Origin: Sulfurospirillaceae bacterium
Lineage (GTDB): Bacteria; Campylobacterota; Campylobacteria; Campylobacterales; Sulfurospirillaceae
Assembly: GCA_028705785.1 (NCBI GenBank)
Contig: JAQWCT010000011.1
Coordinates: 1 to 21,926 of the forward strand
Length of the DNA stretch: 21,926 bases
Direction: 5' to 3'
In this document: positions 1-6,251 of the stretch, piece after piece
Layout of the letters: each line of letters starts with the position of its first letter
Position numbering within the stretch: position 1 is the first letter of the stretch
Position numbers and translations under genes: made by a program
Notes under the pieces: generated by a model
The model's input: only the letters and a program-made list of their open reading frames with translations
What the model was told of the DNA's origin: nothing
Databases searched by the model: none

Positions 1-1
1 A

Positions 2-196
2 GATACTACGCTTGTACTTATCATCGGTTTATTTGATTTACTTGCGATGGTTCGCCTTAGTGCAGCGGATTCTTATTGGTTGGGGTATGAAACTGAGGGT
101 TATGTCTTTGTAACTTTCATCTTTTGGGCATTTTGTTACTCTATGTCTAACTTTAGCCAGCGACTCGAAAAACGATTTAATACTAATTTACGATAG
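2..196 (+). CDS. Polar amino-acid ABC transporter permease, C-terminal part
   Basis: The frame is open from the window edge to TAG at 194-196 and gives the last 64 residues of a protein whose start lies outside. It begins DTTLVLIIGLFDLLAMVRLS and ends with the helix VTFIFWAFCYSMSNFSQRLE. This tail resembles AapM/BztC/GltK-type inner-membrane permeases of the glutamate/aspartate/glutamine uptake family, where the EAA-loop region is followed by a last helix and a basic Ser-Gln-Arg-Leu-Glu end. The ATPase gene starts 9 bases after the stop, so the two are one operon. Substrate range cannot be read from this fragment; acidic or general L-amino acids is a family-based guess. Confidence 0.8.
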   Translation, partial: DTTLVLIIGLFDLLAMVRLSAADSYWLGYETEGYVFVTFIFWAFCYSMSNFSQRLEKRFNTNLR

Positions 197-205
197 GAAA
201 GACAA

Positions 206-949
206 ATGCAAGACAATAATATTATAGAAATTAAAAATTTAAATAAATGGTATGGCGATTTTCATGTTTTAAAGGACATTAATTTAACCGTTAAAAAAGG
301 TGAAATTATCGTTGTTTGTGGGCCATCTGGTTCTGGAAAATCAACACTTATTCGTTGTATCAATCGTCTTGAAGAGTTTCAAGAGGGACAAATCATTGTG
401 GATGGCATTGAACTGTGTGATGATGTCAAAAAAATTAAGGCTATTCGTGAAGAAGTAGCGATGGTTTTTCAACATTTCAATCTTTTCCCCCATCTTTCCA
501 TTGTTGACAATCTGACTTTAGCGCCTATTTGGGTTAAAAAGATGCCACGCAAAGATGCTACGGCTTTGGCGATGAAGTATTTGGAGCGTGTTAACATTGC
601 AGAACAAGCTTTAAAATATCCCAATCAGCTCTCAGGTGGACAACAACAACGCGTTGCAATAGCCAGAAGTCTTTGTAAAAATCCAAAAATTATGCTTTTT
701 GACGAGCCAACTTCTGCACTTGACCCTGAAATGGTAGCCGAAGTTTTGGATGTTATGATAGAATTAGCGCGTGAAGACAAAACGATGGTGTGTGTCACAC
801 ACGAAATGGGTTTTGCAAAAAAAGTAGCTGATAGAATTATCTTTATGGACGCTGGACAAATTGTTGAAGAAAATACCCCTGAAAATTTCTTCAAAAATCC
901 AGAATCAGACCGACTCAAGCTCTTTTTAGAACAAATCCTTTCACATTGA
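206..949 (+). CDS. Polar amino-acid ABC transporter ATP-binding protein (GlnQ/AapP type)
   Basis: This 247-residue cytoplasmic ATPase energises amino-acid uptake through the permease encoded just upstream. All nucleotide-binding motifs are present: A-loop Tyr16, Walker A GPSGSGKST (39-47), a Q-loop in FQHFNLFPHL (about 88-97), signature LSGGQQQR (142-149), Walker B ending DE at 166-167, and H-loop His199. The length matches the GlnQ/AapP/HisP family (about 240-260). The close match to LSGGQQQR and the PTSALDPEMV stretch are typical of polar amino-acid importers. The start is supported by AGGAAAG 5-11 bases upstream. The periplasmic binding protein is not in the window, so the substrate stays open. 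Confidence 0.93.
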   Translation: MQDNNIIEIKNLNKWYGDFHVLKDINLTVKKGEIIVVCGPSGSGKSTLIRCINRLEEFQEGQIIVDGIELCDDVKKIKAIREEVAMVFQHFNLFPHLSIVDNLTLAPIWVKKMPRKDATALAMKYLERVNIAEQALKYPNQLSGGQQQRVAIARSLCKNPKIMLFDEPTSALDPEMVAEVLDVMIELAREDKTMVCVTHEMGFAKKVADRIIFMDAGQIVEENTPENFFKNPESDRLKLFLEQILSH

Positions 950-955
950 TTTTGT

Positions 956-965
956 TTACATGTAA
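956..965. repeat. TTACATGTAA palindrome, copy 1 (intergenic, at an RBS)
   Basis: This is an exact copy of the 10-bp palindrome, just after the ABC ATPase gene. Its last two bases are the first two of the Shine-Dalgarno AAGGAG (964-969) of the gene starting at 975. Nine bases separate the core from the ATG. Confidence 0.9.
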
Positions 966-974
966 GGAGATAAG

Positions 975-1424
975 ATGGATCAGTTAATACCTGTTTTGAT
1001 GATTGTTGGGATGGTCGCTTTTGTGATGATACGACAAATAGGAAAAATCACAGGCAGCATAGAAACAAAACAAACAGGCTCATTTGAAAAATATGCCAAG
1101 TTTTCTTCAGTCATTCAAGAGCATGTGCGAGAAATTAAACAAAGCATTGATACTTCTAAAGAAAAAGAAAATCCAAAATTCCGCTTAGTTGAGGGAAGAA
1201 ATGAAAATCAAGCGCTTGAAAAGCTCTCTGATTTTATCCGCAAACTGGTCTTCTTTGAAACGATGATGGCAAAGCAAAAAAATCCTAAAGAGATTGAAGC
1301 TGAACTTTTTGAAGTTTTAAATGGACTGGAAACTTTTCTCAAAGAGTTTTGTGAAGATGGAGAAAATCTCTCAGAAGAACTCAGAGAAATCCTCTTAAAT
1401 GCGTATGAACAACTAGAAAATTAA
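975..1424 (+). CDS. Small membrane-anchored protein of unknown function
   Basis: I do not recognise this 149-residue protein. Residues 3-20 (QLIPVLMIVGMVAFVMIR) form one N-terminal membrane helix. The remaining 125 or so residues are highly charged, predicted helical and probably cytoplasmic, with Lys/Glu-rich segments at about 45-70 and 100-149. No signal-peptidase site, cysteine pair or catalytic motif is visible. The gene follows the ABC ATPase by 25 bases in the same direction and has its own strong AAGGAG (964-969), so it is probably the last gene of that operon. It ends at a bidirectional hairpin shared with ilvA. A scaffold or accessory membrane protein is possible, but nothing in the sequence decides it. 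Confidence 0.75.
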   Translation: MDQLIPVLMIVGMVAFVMIRQIGKITGSIETKQTGSFEKYAKFSSVIQEHVREIKQSIDTSKEKENPKFRLVEGRNENQALEKLSDFIRKLVFFETMMAKQKNPKEIEAELFEVLNGLETFLKEFCEDGENLSEELREILLNAYEQLEN

Positions 1425-1426
1425 AT

Positions 1427-1452
1427 TAAGAAGAGCTGTTTGGCTCTTCTTA
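1427..1452. terminator. Bidirectional terminator between the unknown gene and ilvA
   Basis: A 10-bp perfect stem (1427-1436 with 1443-1452; TAAGAAGAGC pairing GCTCTTCTTA) closes a 6-base loop between convergent genes. Its right arm includes the ilvA stop codon (1450-1452). In the minus direction it is followed by a T-rich run; in the plus direction the tail is weaker. The right arm GCTCTTCTT is repeated at 1455-1463 as the last codons of ilvA, so the arm may have arisen by local duplication. Confidence 0.7.
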
Positions 1453-2661
1453 TAGCTCTTCTTTAAACAAGTATCCTGCATCTTTTAAAAATCCACGAAT
1501 AGCTTCTTGATGTTCAACACCTTTGGTTTCTAAAATAATTGTAATTTGCGCATCACCATAAGAAAGTTTGGTGGAAAAACGGTCATAATCAATTTGAATG
1601 ATGTTAGCATTGGCATTTTTAAACAAGTCTGTCAGACGCATCAGTGAACCTGGTTTGTCAATAAGTGTGATAACAAGCTTCATTTTACGATGCGACTTGA
1701 TAAGACCTTTTTCGATGATGACAGAGAGCATTTGCACATCGATGTTTCCACCACTTAGCACGGCGCCTATCTTCATATCTTTGTCGAAACTAAATTTTTG
1801 ATGCATGATGGCGGCAACACTCGCAGCTCCACCACCTTCAACAACTAACTTTTGTCGCTCTAAAAGAAACAAAATCGCCGCTGCTATCTCTTCATCATCC
1901 ACTTGGACGATTTCATCCACACACTCTAAAATGTGCGCTAAGTTTGATTCACTCACATCACGCACAGCGATACCATCTGCGATAGTTCGTACACTTGTAG
2001 AATTGATAGCTTTTTTAGCTTTAAAAGACTCAAACATCGCTGGTGCACCAGTTGCAGTCACACCAATAACTCTTACTTTTGGGTCGATTTGTTTGATGGC
2101 AGAACTCATTCCGCTGATAAGCCCTCCTCCACCGATAGGGATAACAATGATATCAAGGTCATTAATCTCATCAATCATCTCTAAAGCTACAGTTCCTTGC
2201 CCTGCGATGACTTTTTCATCTTCAAAAGGGTGGATGAAGGTAAGACCATGTTCTTTAGCATAAATAAGTGCATAAGCATAGGCTTCATCGTAATTATCAC
2301 CATGCAAAATAACTTCAGCACCTAAAGAGCGCGTACCTGTTACTTTTAAAAGCGGTGTCGCTTCAGGCATGATGATAGTAGCATTAATACCAAAGCTTTT
2401 GGCACTATAGGCTACTCCTTGAGCGTGATTTCCAGCACTTGCGGCAATAACACCTTTTTTACGCTCTTCTTTGCTTAACGAAGCGATTTTATTATAAGCA
2501 CCTCGAAGTTTGTAAGCACCTGTTATTTGTAAATTTTCTTTTTTAAGATAAACCTCTGCCCCAACCTCTTCACTTAAAATAGGTGCTAAAGCGCACGGTG
2601 TTTTAATGGCTGTTGTGCTGATTTGGCGTTTTGCTTTGACGATTTCACTGAGTGCTATCAT
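1450..2661 (-). CDS. ilvA: Threonine ammonia-lyase, medium form with one ACT domain
   Basis: This PLP enzyme deaminates L-threonine to 2-oxobutanoate, the first committed step to isoleucine. The 403 residues fit the medium family form: a catalytic fold II PLP domain to about 320 and a single C-terminal ACT domain (about 328-403), instead of the two regulatory domains of E. coli IlvA (about 514 residues). Visible landmarks are the PLP lysine Lys51 in TGAYKLRGAYNK, SAGNHAQG (75-82) and the phosphate-binding glycine loop IGGGGL (Gly177-180). The ACT part (LIDKPGSLMRLTDLF) suggests amino-acid feedback, but the ligand cannot be read off. Its ATG shares an ATGA overlap with the stop of the upstream CoA-binding gene, so it is probably translationally coupled. 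It ends in the 1427-1452 hairpin. Confidence 0.93.
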   Translation of the reverse strand: MIALSEIVKAKRQISTTAIKTPCALAPILSEEVGAEVYLKKENLQITGAYKLRGAYNKIASLSKEERKKGVIAASAGNHAQGVAYSAKSFGINATIIMPEATPLLKVTGTRSLGAEVILHGDNYDEAYAYALIYAKEHGLTFIHPFEDEKVIAGQGTVALEMIDEINDLDIIVIPIGGGGLISGMSSAIKQIDPKVRVIGVTATGAPAMFESFKAKKAINSTSVRTIADGIAVRDVSESNLAHILECVDEIVQVDDEEIAAAILFLLERQKLVVEGGGAASVAAIMHQKFSFDKDMKIGAVLSGGNIDVQMLSVIIEKGLIKSHRKMKLVITLIDKPGSLMRLTDLFKNANANIIQIDYDRFSTKLSYGDAQITIILETKGVEHQEAIRGFLKDAGYLFKEEL

Positions 2662-3092
2662 TTCATAAACCTTTCGTACTCTATCTTAGTACATTTATTT
2701 TGTACGGCTATTAAACCATTTTCTTTTGCTTTTTGACAAGCAGCATTATTGACGATGCCTAGTTGTAACCAAAAAACTTTGATATCGTCTCTTTTTAAAA
2801 CTTCTTCGATTAAACTATCTGCAATTTCAGGTTTGCGAAACATATCGACCATATCAACGGGTTCGGTGATGTCAGATAAACTACGATAAACTTTTTCACC
2901 AAGAATCACATCTTCTTTAGGATAAATAGGATAAATCTTAAAACCATGGTCTTGCAGATACTTGGCAACTTTGTGACTATCTTTAGTAGGATCTGGGGAG
3001 AGACCAATGATAGCAATGCGCTTACATGTAAGAAAAATTTCTTTCATTTCTTGTGCATCGTTAATATTAATGGTAGGTATAGGGCATTCCAT
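2658..3092 (-). CDS. CoA-binding domain protein (YccU-like)
   Basis: This is a small Rossmann-fold protein of 144 residues, a single CoA_binding_2 domain, the usual length for the family. The N-terminal nucleotide-binding turn IAIIGLSPDPTKDSHKVAKY is followed by the strand/turn IYPIYPK, and the core has VDMVDMFRKPE and a WLQLGI strand, all typical of the CoA-binding half of succinyl-CoA synthetase-like folds. The ATG at 3092 is preferred because AAGGAGG lies just upstream. A longer frame reaches 3134, but its extra 14 residues lack an RBS and overlap the promoter. Its stop overlaps the ilvA start by 4 bases (ATGA). The cellular role of this family is not settled. Pairing with ilvA hints at a link to branched-chain or acyl-CoA metabolism (inference). 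Confidence 0.85.
   Translation of the reverse strand: MECPIPTININDAQEMKEIFLTCKRIAIIGLSPDPTKDSHKVAKYLQDHGFKIYPIYPKEDVILGEKVYRSLSDITEPVDMVDMFRKPEIADSLIEEVLKRDDIKVFWLQLGIVNNAACQKAKENGLIAVQNKCTKIEYERFMK
3022..3031. repeat. TTACATGTAA palindrome, copy 2 (inside the CoA-binding gene)
   Basis: This exact copy is flanked by C and G (CTTACATGTAAG). It is translated on the minus strand as Leu-Thr-Cys-Lys near the N-terminus, ahead of the first Rossmann strand. Confidence 0.9.
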
Positions 3093-3203
3093 TGTTCCTC
3101 CTTGTAAAAATAAGTGACAATAATACCACAGCATAACTTTTTATATAATTATTGTCATAGTTATGATAAAATCAAAGATTATTTTGAATTATAAGGATAT
3201 CCA
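3093..3203. promoter_or_regulatory. Divergent promoter region between the CoA-binding/ilvA operon and the chemoreceptor
   Basis: This 111-base, very AT-rich gap must drive both directions. On the minus strand TATTAT (3120-3125, preceded by TGG) is a good -10 about 28 bases from the ATG at 3092. On the plus strand TATGAT (3162-3167), overlapping a shifted TAAAAT (3167-3172), is a -10 candidate about 35 bases before the chemoreceptor ATG. Neither has a clear -35 box, as is common in Campylobacterota. There is no clear sigma-28 or sigma-54 match. Confidence 0.4.
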
Positions 3204-4385
3204 ATGTTTCTCAATGCCATTAGCATTAAAACTAAAGGCTGGGTTTTGGCACTTGCCACGCTTTTTGGTTTTTTAGGAAATATGATTTTAGTTGGTTTTT
3301 TATTGGAAGGTACGGAGCGAACCATATTGATGATAGGTTCTGCTTTAGGAATGGTTTTCTTTTTTGTTTTCACACGAGTTATGGTCATGAGCATAACCAA
3401 TTCTATCGATGCGCTCTCCGTTATTACGCTTGACTTGGCGCAAGGTAGTGGTGACCTCACAAAAAGAATTAAGCTTAAATCCAAAGATGAGATAGCTTCT
3501 CTCTCACATAATATCAATCAGTTTATCGAAAAAATCCACCTCACAGTGAGTGCTTCTACGCTAGCATCAAAAGAAAGCTCTTCGATGGCAAATCAATTTT
3601 CTACTGTTTCACAAGAGATAGAACACCGTATTGAAGATGAATTGATTTTTGTCAAAACCACAAAAGATTTGGGTGACTTCATGAAAAATGAACTCGAAAA
3701 ATCAATGATTAGTGCTACCCAAACAAGTGAAGATATTCTTATTGCTTCTGAAACCTTGAATAACACGGCTAAAGAGGTTAAAAAACTCGCTCAAGATATA
3801 CAACGAGCCTCTGAGGTTGAAGCTATCACTTCAGATAAACTTTCCGAGCTGAGTAATGATGCCAATCAAGTTAAAAATGTTCTCACCGTCATCTCCGATA
3901 TTGCCGACCAAACCAATCTTTTAGCCCTTAATGCCGCTATCGAAGCCGCCAGAGCTGGAGAACATGGACGAGGATTTGCCGTTGTTGCAGATGAAGTGAG
4001 GAACTTGGCGGAGCGAACACAACGAAGCCTTGGAGAAATCAATGCTACGATTAATGTCATCGTCCAAAATATCATGGATGCGAGTGGACAAATGGTTAAT
4101 AACTATCAATTTATCGAAAAAATAGCTAATAGTTCGCAAGTTGTTGAAAAAGACATCAATCATGCCGAATCAGTCATCAAAAATGCATCAATTGCCTCTT
4201 TGGAAGCTTCCAATATTTCCAAACAACTCTCCCTTGATACGACTAAGGTTATTGAAAATATAGGCATTATTTATGCGTCGTCTTTACAAAATAGTCAAGG
4301 TGTAAAAGGTCTTAATAGTGCTTCATTTGAGCTACTCAAACAGTCCAACGAACTCTCTTCTAGACTCAGTCAATTTAGAATATAA
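3204..4385 (+). CDS. Methyl-accepting chemotaxis protein without a periplasmic sensor domain
   Basis: This 393-residue chemoreceptor signals through CheW and CheA. Two membrane helices (about 11-34 and 41-59) are joined by only about six residues (EGTERT), so there is no periplasmic ligand domain. A HAMP domain (about 60-112) follows, and the rest is the cytoplasmic coiled coil. The signalling hairpin tip, from Asp235 (DQTNLLALNAAIEAARAGEH, then GRGFAVVADEVRNLAERT), is intact. No C-terminal CheR/CheB docking pentapeptide is present; the protein ends SRLSQFRI. The RBS is AAGGAT. The input is probably sensed at the membrane or in the cytoplasm, for example redox or proton-motive-force state (inference from architecture). 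Its stop codon lies inside the palindrome at 4380-4407. Confidence 0.9.
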   Translation: MFLNAISIKTKGWVLALATLFGFLGNMILVGFLLEGTERTILMIGSALGMVFFFVFTRVMVMSITNSIDALSVITLDLAQGSGDLTKRIKLKSKDEIASLSHNINQFIEKIHLTVSASTLASKESSSMANQFSTVSQEIEHRIEDELIFVKTTKDLGDFMKNELEKSMISATQTSEDILIASETLNNTAKEVKKLAQDIQRASEVEAITSDKLSELSNDANQVKNVLTVISDIADQTNLLALNAAIEAARAGEHGRGFAVVADEVRNLAERTQRSLGEINATINVIVQNIMDASGQMVNNYQFIEKIANSSQVVEKDINHAESVIKNASIASLEASNISKQLSLDTTKVIENIGIIYASSLQNSQGVKGLNSASFELLKQSNELSSRLSQFRI

Positions 4386-4407
4386 TCCTTACATGTAAGG
4401 ATTATAT
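4380..4407. terminator. 28-bp perfect palindrome at the chemoreceptor/trmA junction (likely two-way terminator)
   Basis: Left half ATATAATCCTTACA (4380-4393) is exactly complementary to right half 4394-4407, with no spacer, centred on a YTTACATGTAAR motif. The TAA of the chemoreceptor (4383-4385) and the stop of trmA (4402-4404 on the minus strand) lie in the two arms at mirror positions. As RNA it would fold into a stem of about 12 bp with a tetraloop. Both sides have only modest T runs, so terminator efficiency is uncertain. Confidence 0.6.
4389..4398. repeat. TTACATGTAA palindrome, copy 3 (core of the 28-bp palindrome)
   Basis: This exact copy is extended symmetrically as CCTTACATGTAAGG and then by nine further complementary bases on each side. 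It sits between two convergent stop codons. Confidence 0.9.
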
Positions 4408-5505
4408 CTTTCTTAAAATGACGCCTGATTCGATATGTTCAGTATTGGGAAATTGGTCAAAGAGTGCGAAATGTTTGATTTCATACTGCTGAGACAATAC
4501 TTCAAGGTCTCGCTTAAGCGTGATAGGATTGCATGAGATATAGATAATGTTTTCAAACTGTGAGATAAACGCTAGGCTCTGCTCATCCATACCTGATCTT
4601 GGCGGATCTACAAAAACATGACTAAACTCATACTCATCCAAATCAATCTCGCTTAGTCTTCTAAATGGGCGCTCTTTTTTTAAAGCACTGGTTAACTCTT
4701 CGGCACTCATACGCAAAAAAGAGATATTTTGAGTATGGTTCAAATCACAATTATTAAGCGCTGAAGCGATAGATGTTTTGGATATCTCCGTGGCAAGTAC
4801 TTTTCCAAACTTGTGGCTCAGTGGAATAGTGAAGTTACCATGTCCACAGTAAAGTTCTAACAAATCTTTGGTTTCTTTGATGTGAGAGCAAACCCAGTTG
4901 ATCATTTTTTCATTAACACCACGATTGGGTTGTGAAAAGCCACCCTCAACAATATGATAGCGATAATTTTGACCTTCAATGCAGAGATTTTCTTCAACAA
5001 AATCTTGGGAAAGAATGCGTTTGATTTTATGGCTTCGACCTATAACATGAACTTCAAATTCTTGCTCTATAGCTCTAGCCTCTTCTTCCCATGCATCATT
5101 TAACGGCTTGTGGTAAATGAGCGTAACGAGTAAGTCTTTGGGCGTACATAAAAATTCTATGGCAAAAAGTTTTTCTCTTAGCTCACTTCGCACAGCAATA
5201 AAAGAAATTAAAGAGGGCATCAATGAAGCTATCTTTGCTTCAACTTTTGGACACTCATCAATGCAAATTGAGCCTTTTTTATCAACTCTACCCATCGCAT
5301 AACTGATACTTTCATCCTCATGCCAAATGCGAAACTCTGATCTTGAACGATAGTGTGATGATGGTGAGGTAAAGACCTCATAATTCTTTACATGTAAAGG
5401 TTTGAACAGTGCTGAAATAAACTCTTTTTTTTGCTCTATTTGAGCAAGATAGTCCAAATGATACAGTGTACAACTTCCGCAAACCCCAAAATAACGACAT
5501 TCCAT
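4402..5505 (-). CDS. trmA: tRNA (uracil-5-)-methyltransferase TrmA with RumA-like iron-sulfur cysteines
   Basis: This enzyme makes 5-methyluridine at position 54 of tRNAs using S-adenosylmethionine. The 367 residues match E. coli TrmA (366) almost end to end: the SAM loop LLELYCGHGNF, FVDPPRSGMD, nucleophile Cys325 in YISCNP, the LFDQFPNTEHIE end and general base Glu359. Unlike E. coli TrmA as I remember it, this protein begins ECRYFGVCGSC (Cys3, Cys9, Cys12) and has Cys85 in DECP. In RumA/RlmD the same spacing, C-x5-C-x2-C plus a distal Cys-Pro, binds a [4Fe-4S] cluster. Overall identity still favours TrmA over the 23S rRNA enzyme. It is the last gene after the radical SAM and DUF445 genes, with an AGAGGG RBS. 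It ends in the palindrome at 4380-4407. Confidence 0.88.
   Translation of the reverse strand: MECRYFGVCGSCTLYHLDYLAQIEQKKEFISALFKPLHVKNYEVFTSPSSHYRSRSEFRIWHEDESISYAMGRVDKKGSICIDECPKVEAKIASLMPSLISFIAVRSELREKLFAIEFLCTPKDLLVTLIYHKPLNDAWEEEARAIEQEFEVHVIGRSHKIKRILSQDFVEENLCIEGQNYRYHIVEGGFSQPNRGVNEKMINWVCSHIKETKDLLELYCGHGNFTIPLSHKFGKVLATEISKTSIASALNNCDLNHTQNISFLRMSAEELTSALKKERPFRRLSEIDLDEYEFSHVFVDPPRSGMDEQSLAFISQFENIIYISCNPITLKRDLEVLSQQYEIKHFALFDQFPNTEHIESGVILRKI
5388..5397. repeat. TTACATGTAA palindrome, copy 4 (inside trmA)
   Basis: This exact copy is symmetric to CTTTACATGTAAAG. It is read on the minus strand as Leu-His-Val-Lys (residues 37-40), in the linker just before the conserved SHYRSRSEFRIW stretch. 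Confidence 0.9.
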
Positions 5506-5537
5506 GAACCCTCTTTAATATGTAAAATTTTATGTAT

Positions 5538-6251
5538 TTATAGTATGATAGATGAAAGCAACCCAAGAAGAGCACCAAAAACACCACCCCAAACAACGAG
5601 CCATCCAAGATGTTCTTTCATAAAGTTTTGAACAATCACTTTAACCATCACTGGTGTAAGCGCCTCAAGTCGTTTGTTGATGACCCGTTCTATCGAAGTT
5701 AAGATATCGACACTAAGTGATGAATTTTGTAAGTTTTCATTTAATTTATTATTGAATACATCACTTTTTGTAATTTCAATGATGGAAAGCTTTAGTTTTT
5801 CACTAAAAGGAGCTCGAAGTCCCTCTAATGCACTAATTCCTCCAAACATCCCTAACATTCCACCAAAGGAAGACTCCATCACGGTTTTAGTAAGTGCATC
5901 AAATGCTGGTGAAAAGTCCGTTTGCTCTATCATAGGCGTTAAATCGATTTTTTTTTCCTCTTTAGCAAAAAAATCATCTAGTTGTTCTTTGGTAAAAAAC
6001 TGGTCCATCATCAAGTTTTTGATAGAGGTTTTAAATTCGTTAAATTGAAGTTGTATAACACCACTTCCATACAAAAAAGGTACTTTTTCAAAGAGCATAT
6101 GGATAGCTATTTGATTGGTTATAGCGCCAGAGAGTGCAAAAAGACCTGCGAGAAGCGTCCAATGCGCATAAGGTTGCGGGAGTGTAAATGAAATGAGCGT
6201 TAAACTCACACTCATTATGTCTGTTGCCCAGCTTTTATCAATTTTTATCAT
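5538..6251 (-). CDS. DUF445 family membrane protein
   Basis: This is a 237-residue inner-membrane protein of the DUF445 (YheB/YjiN-like) family. The hallmark NQIAIHMLFEKVPFLYGSG lies at about 46-64, just after N-terminal hydrophobic helices (about 12-28 and 30-45). The centre (65-210) is amphipathic and helical, and a final membrane helix (about 214-237) ends the chain. The biochemical function of the family is unknown. The start at 6251 has AAGGAAG in good position and overlaps the upstream radical SAM gene by 14 bases, so the two are co-translated. It is 32 bases upstream of trmA in the same direction. Confidence 0.85.
   Translation of the reverse strand: MIKIDKSWATDIMSVSLTLISFTLPQPYAHWTLLAGLFALSGAITNQIAIHMLFEKVPFLYGSGVIQLQFNEFKTSIKNLMMDQFFTKEQLDDFFAKEEKKIDLTPMIEQTDFSPAFDALTKTVMESSFGGMLGMFGGISALEGLRAPFSEKLKLSIIEITKSDVFNNKLNENLQNSSLSVDILTSIERVINKRLEALTPVMVKVIVQNFMKEHLGWLVVWGGVFGALLGLLSSIIL

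Noticed and set aside
3093..3134. Longer start (3134) of the CoA-binding protein
   Set aside because: The extra 14 residues have no RBS and cover the likely -10 and leader, while a strong AAGGAGG precedes ATG at 3092.
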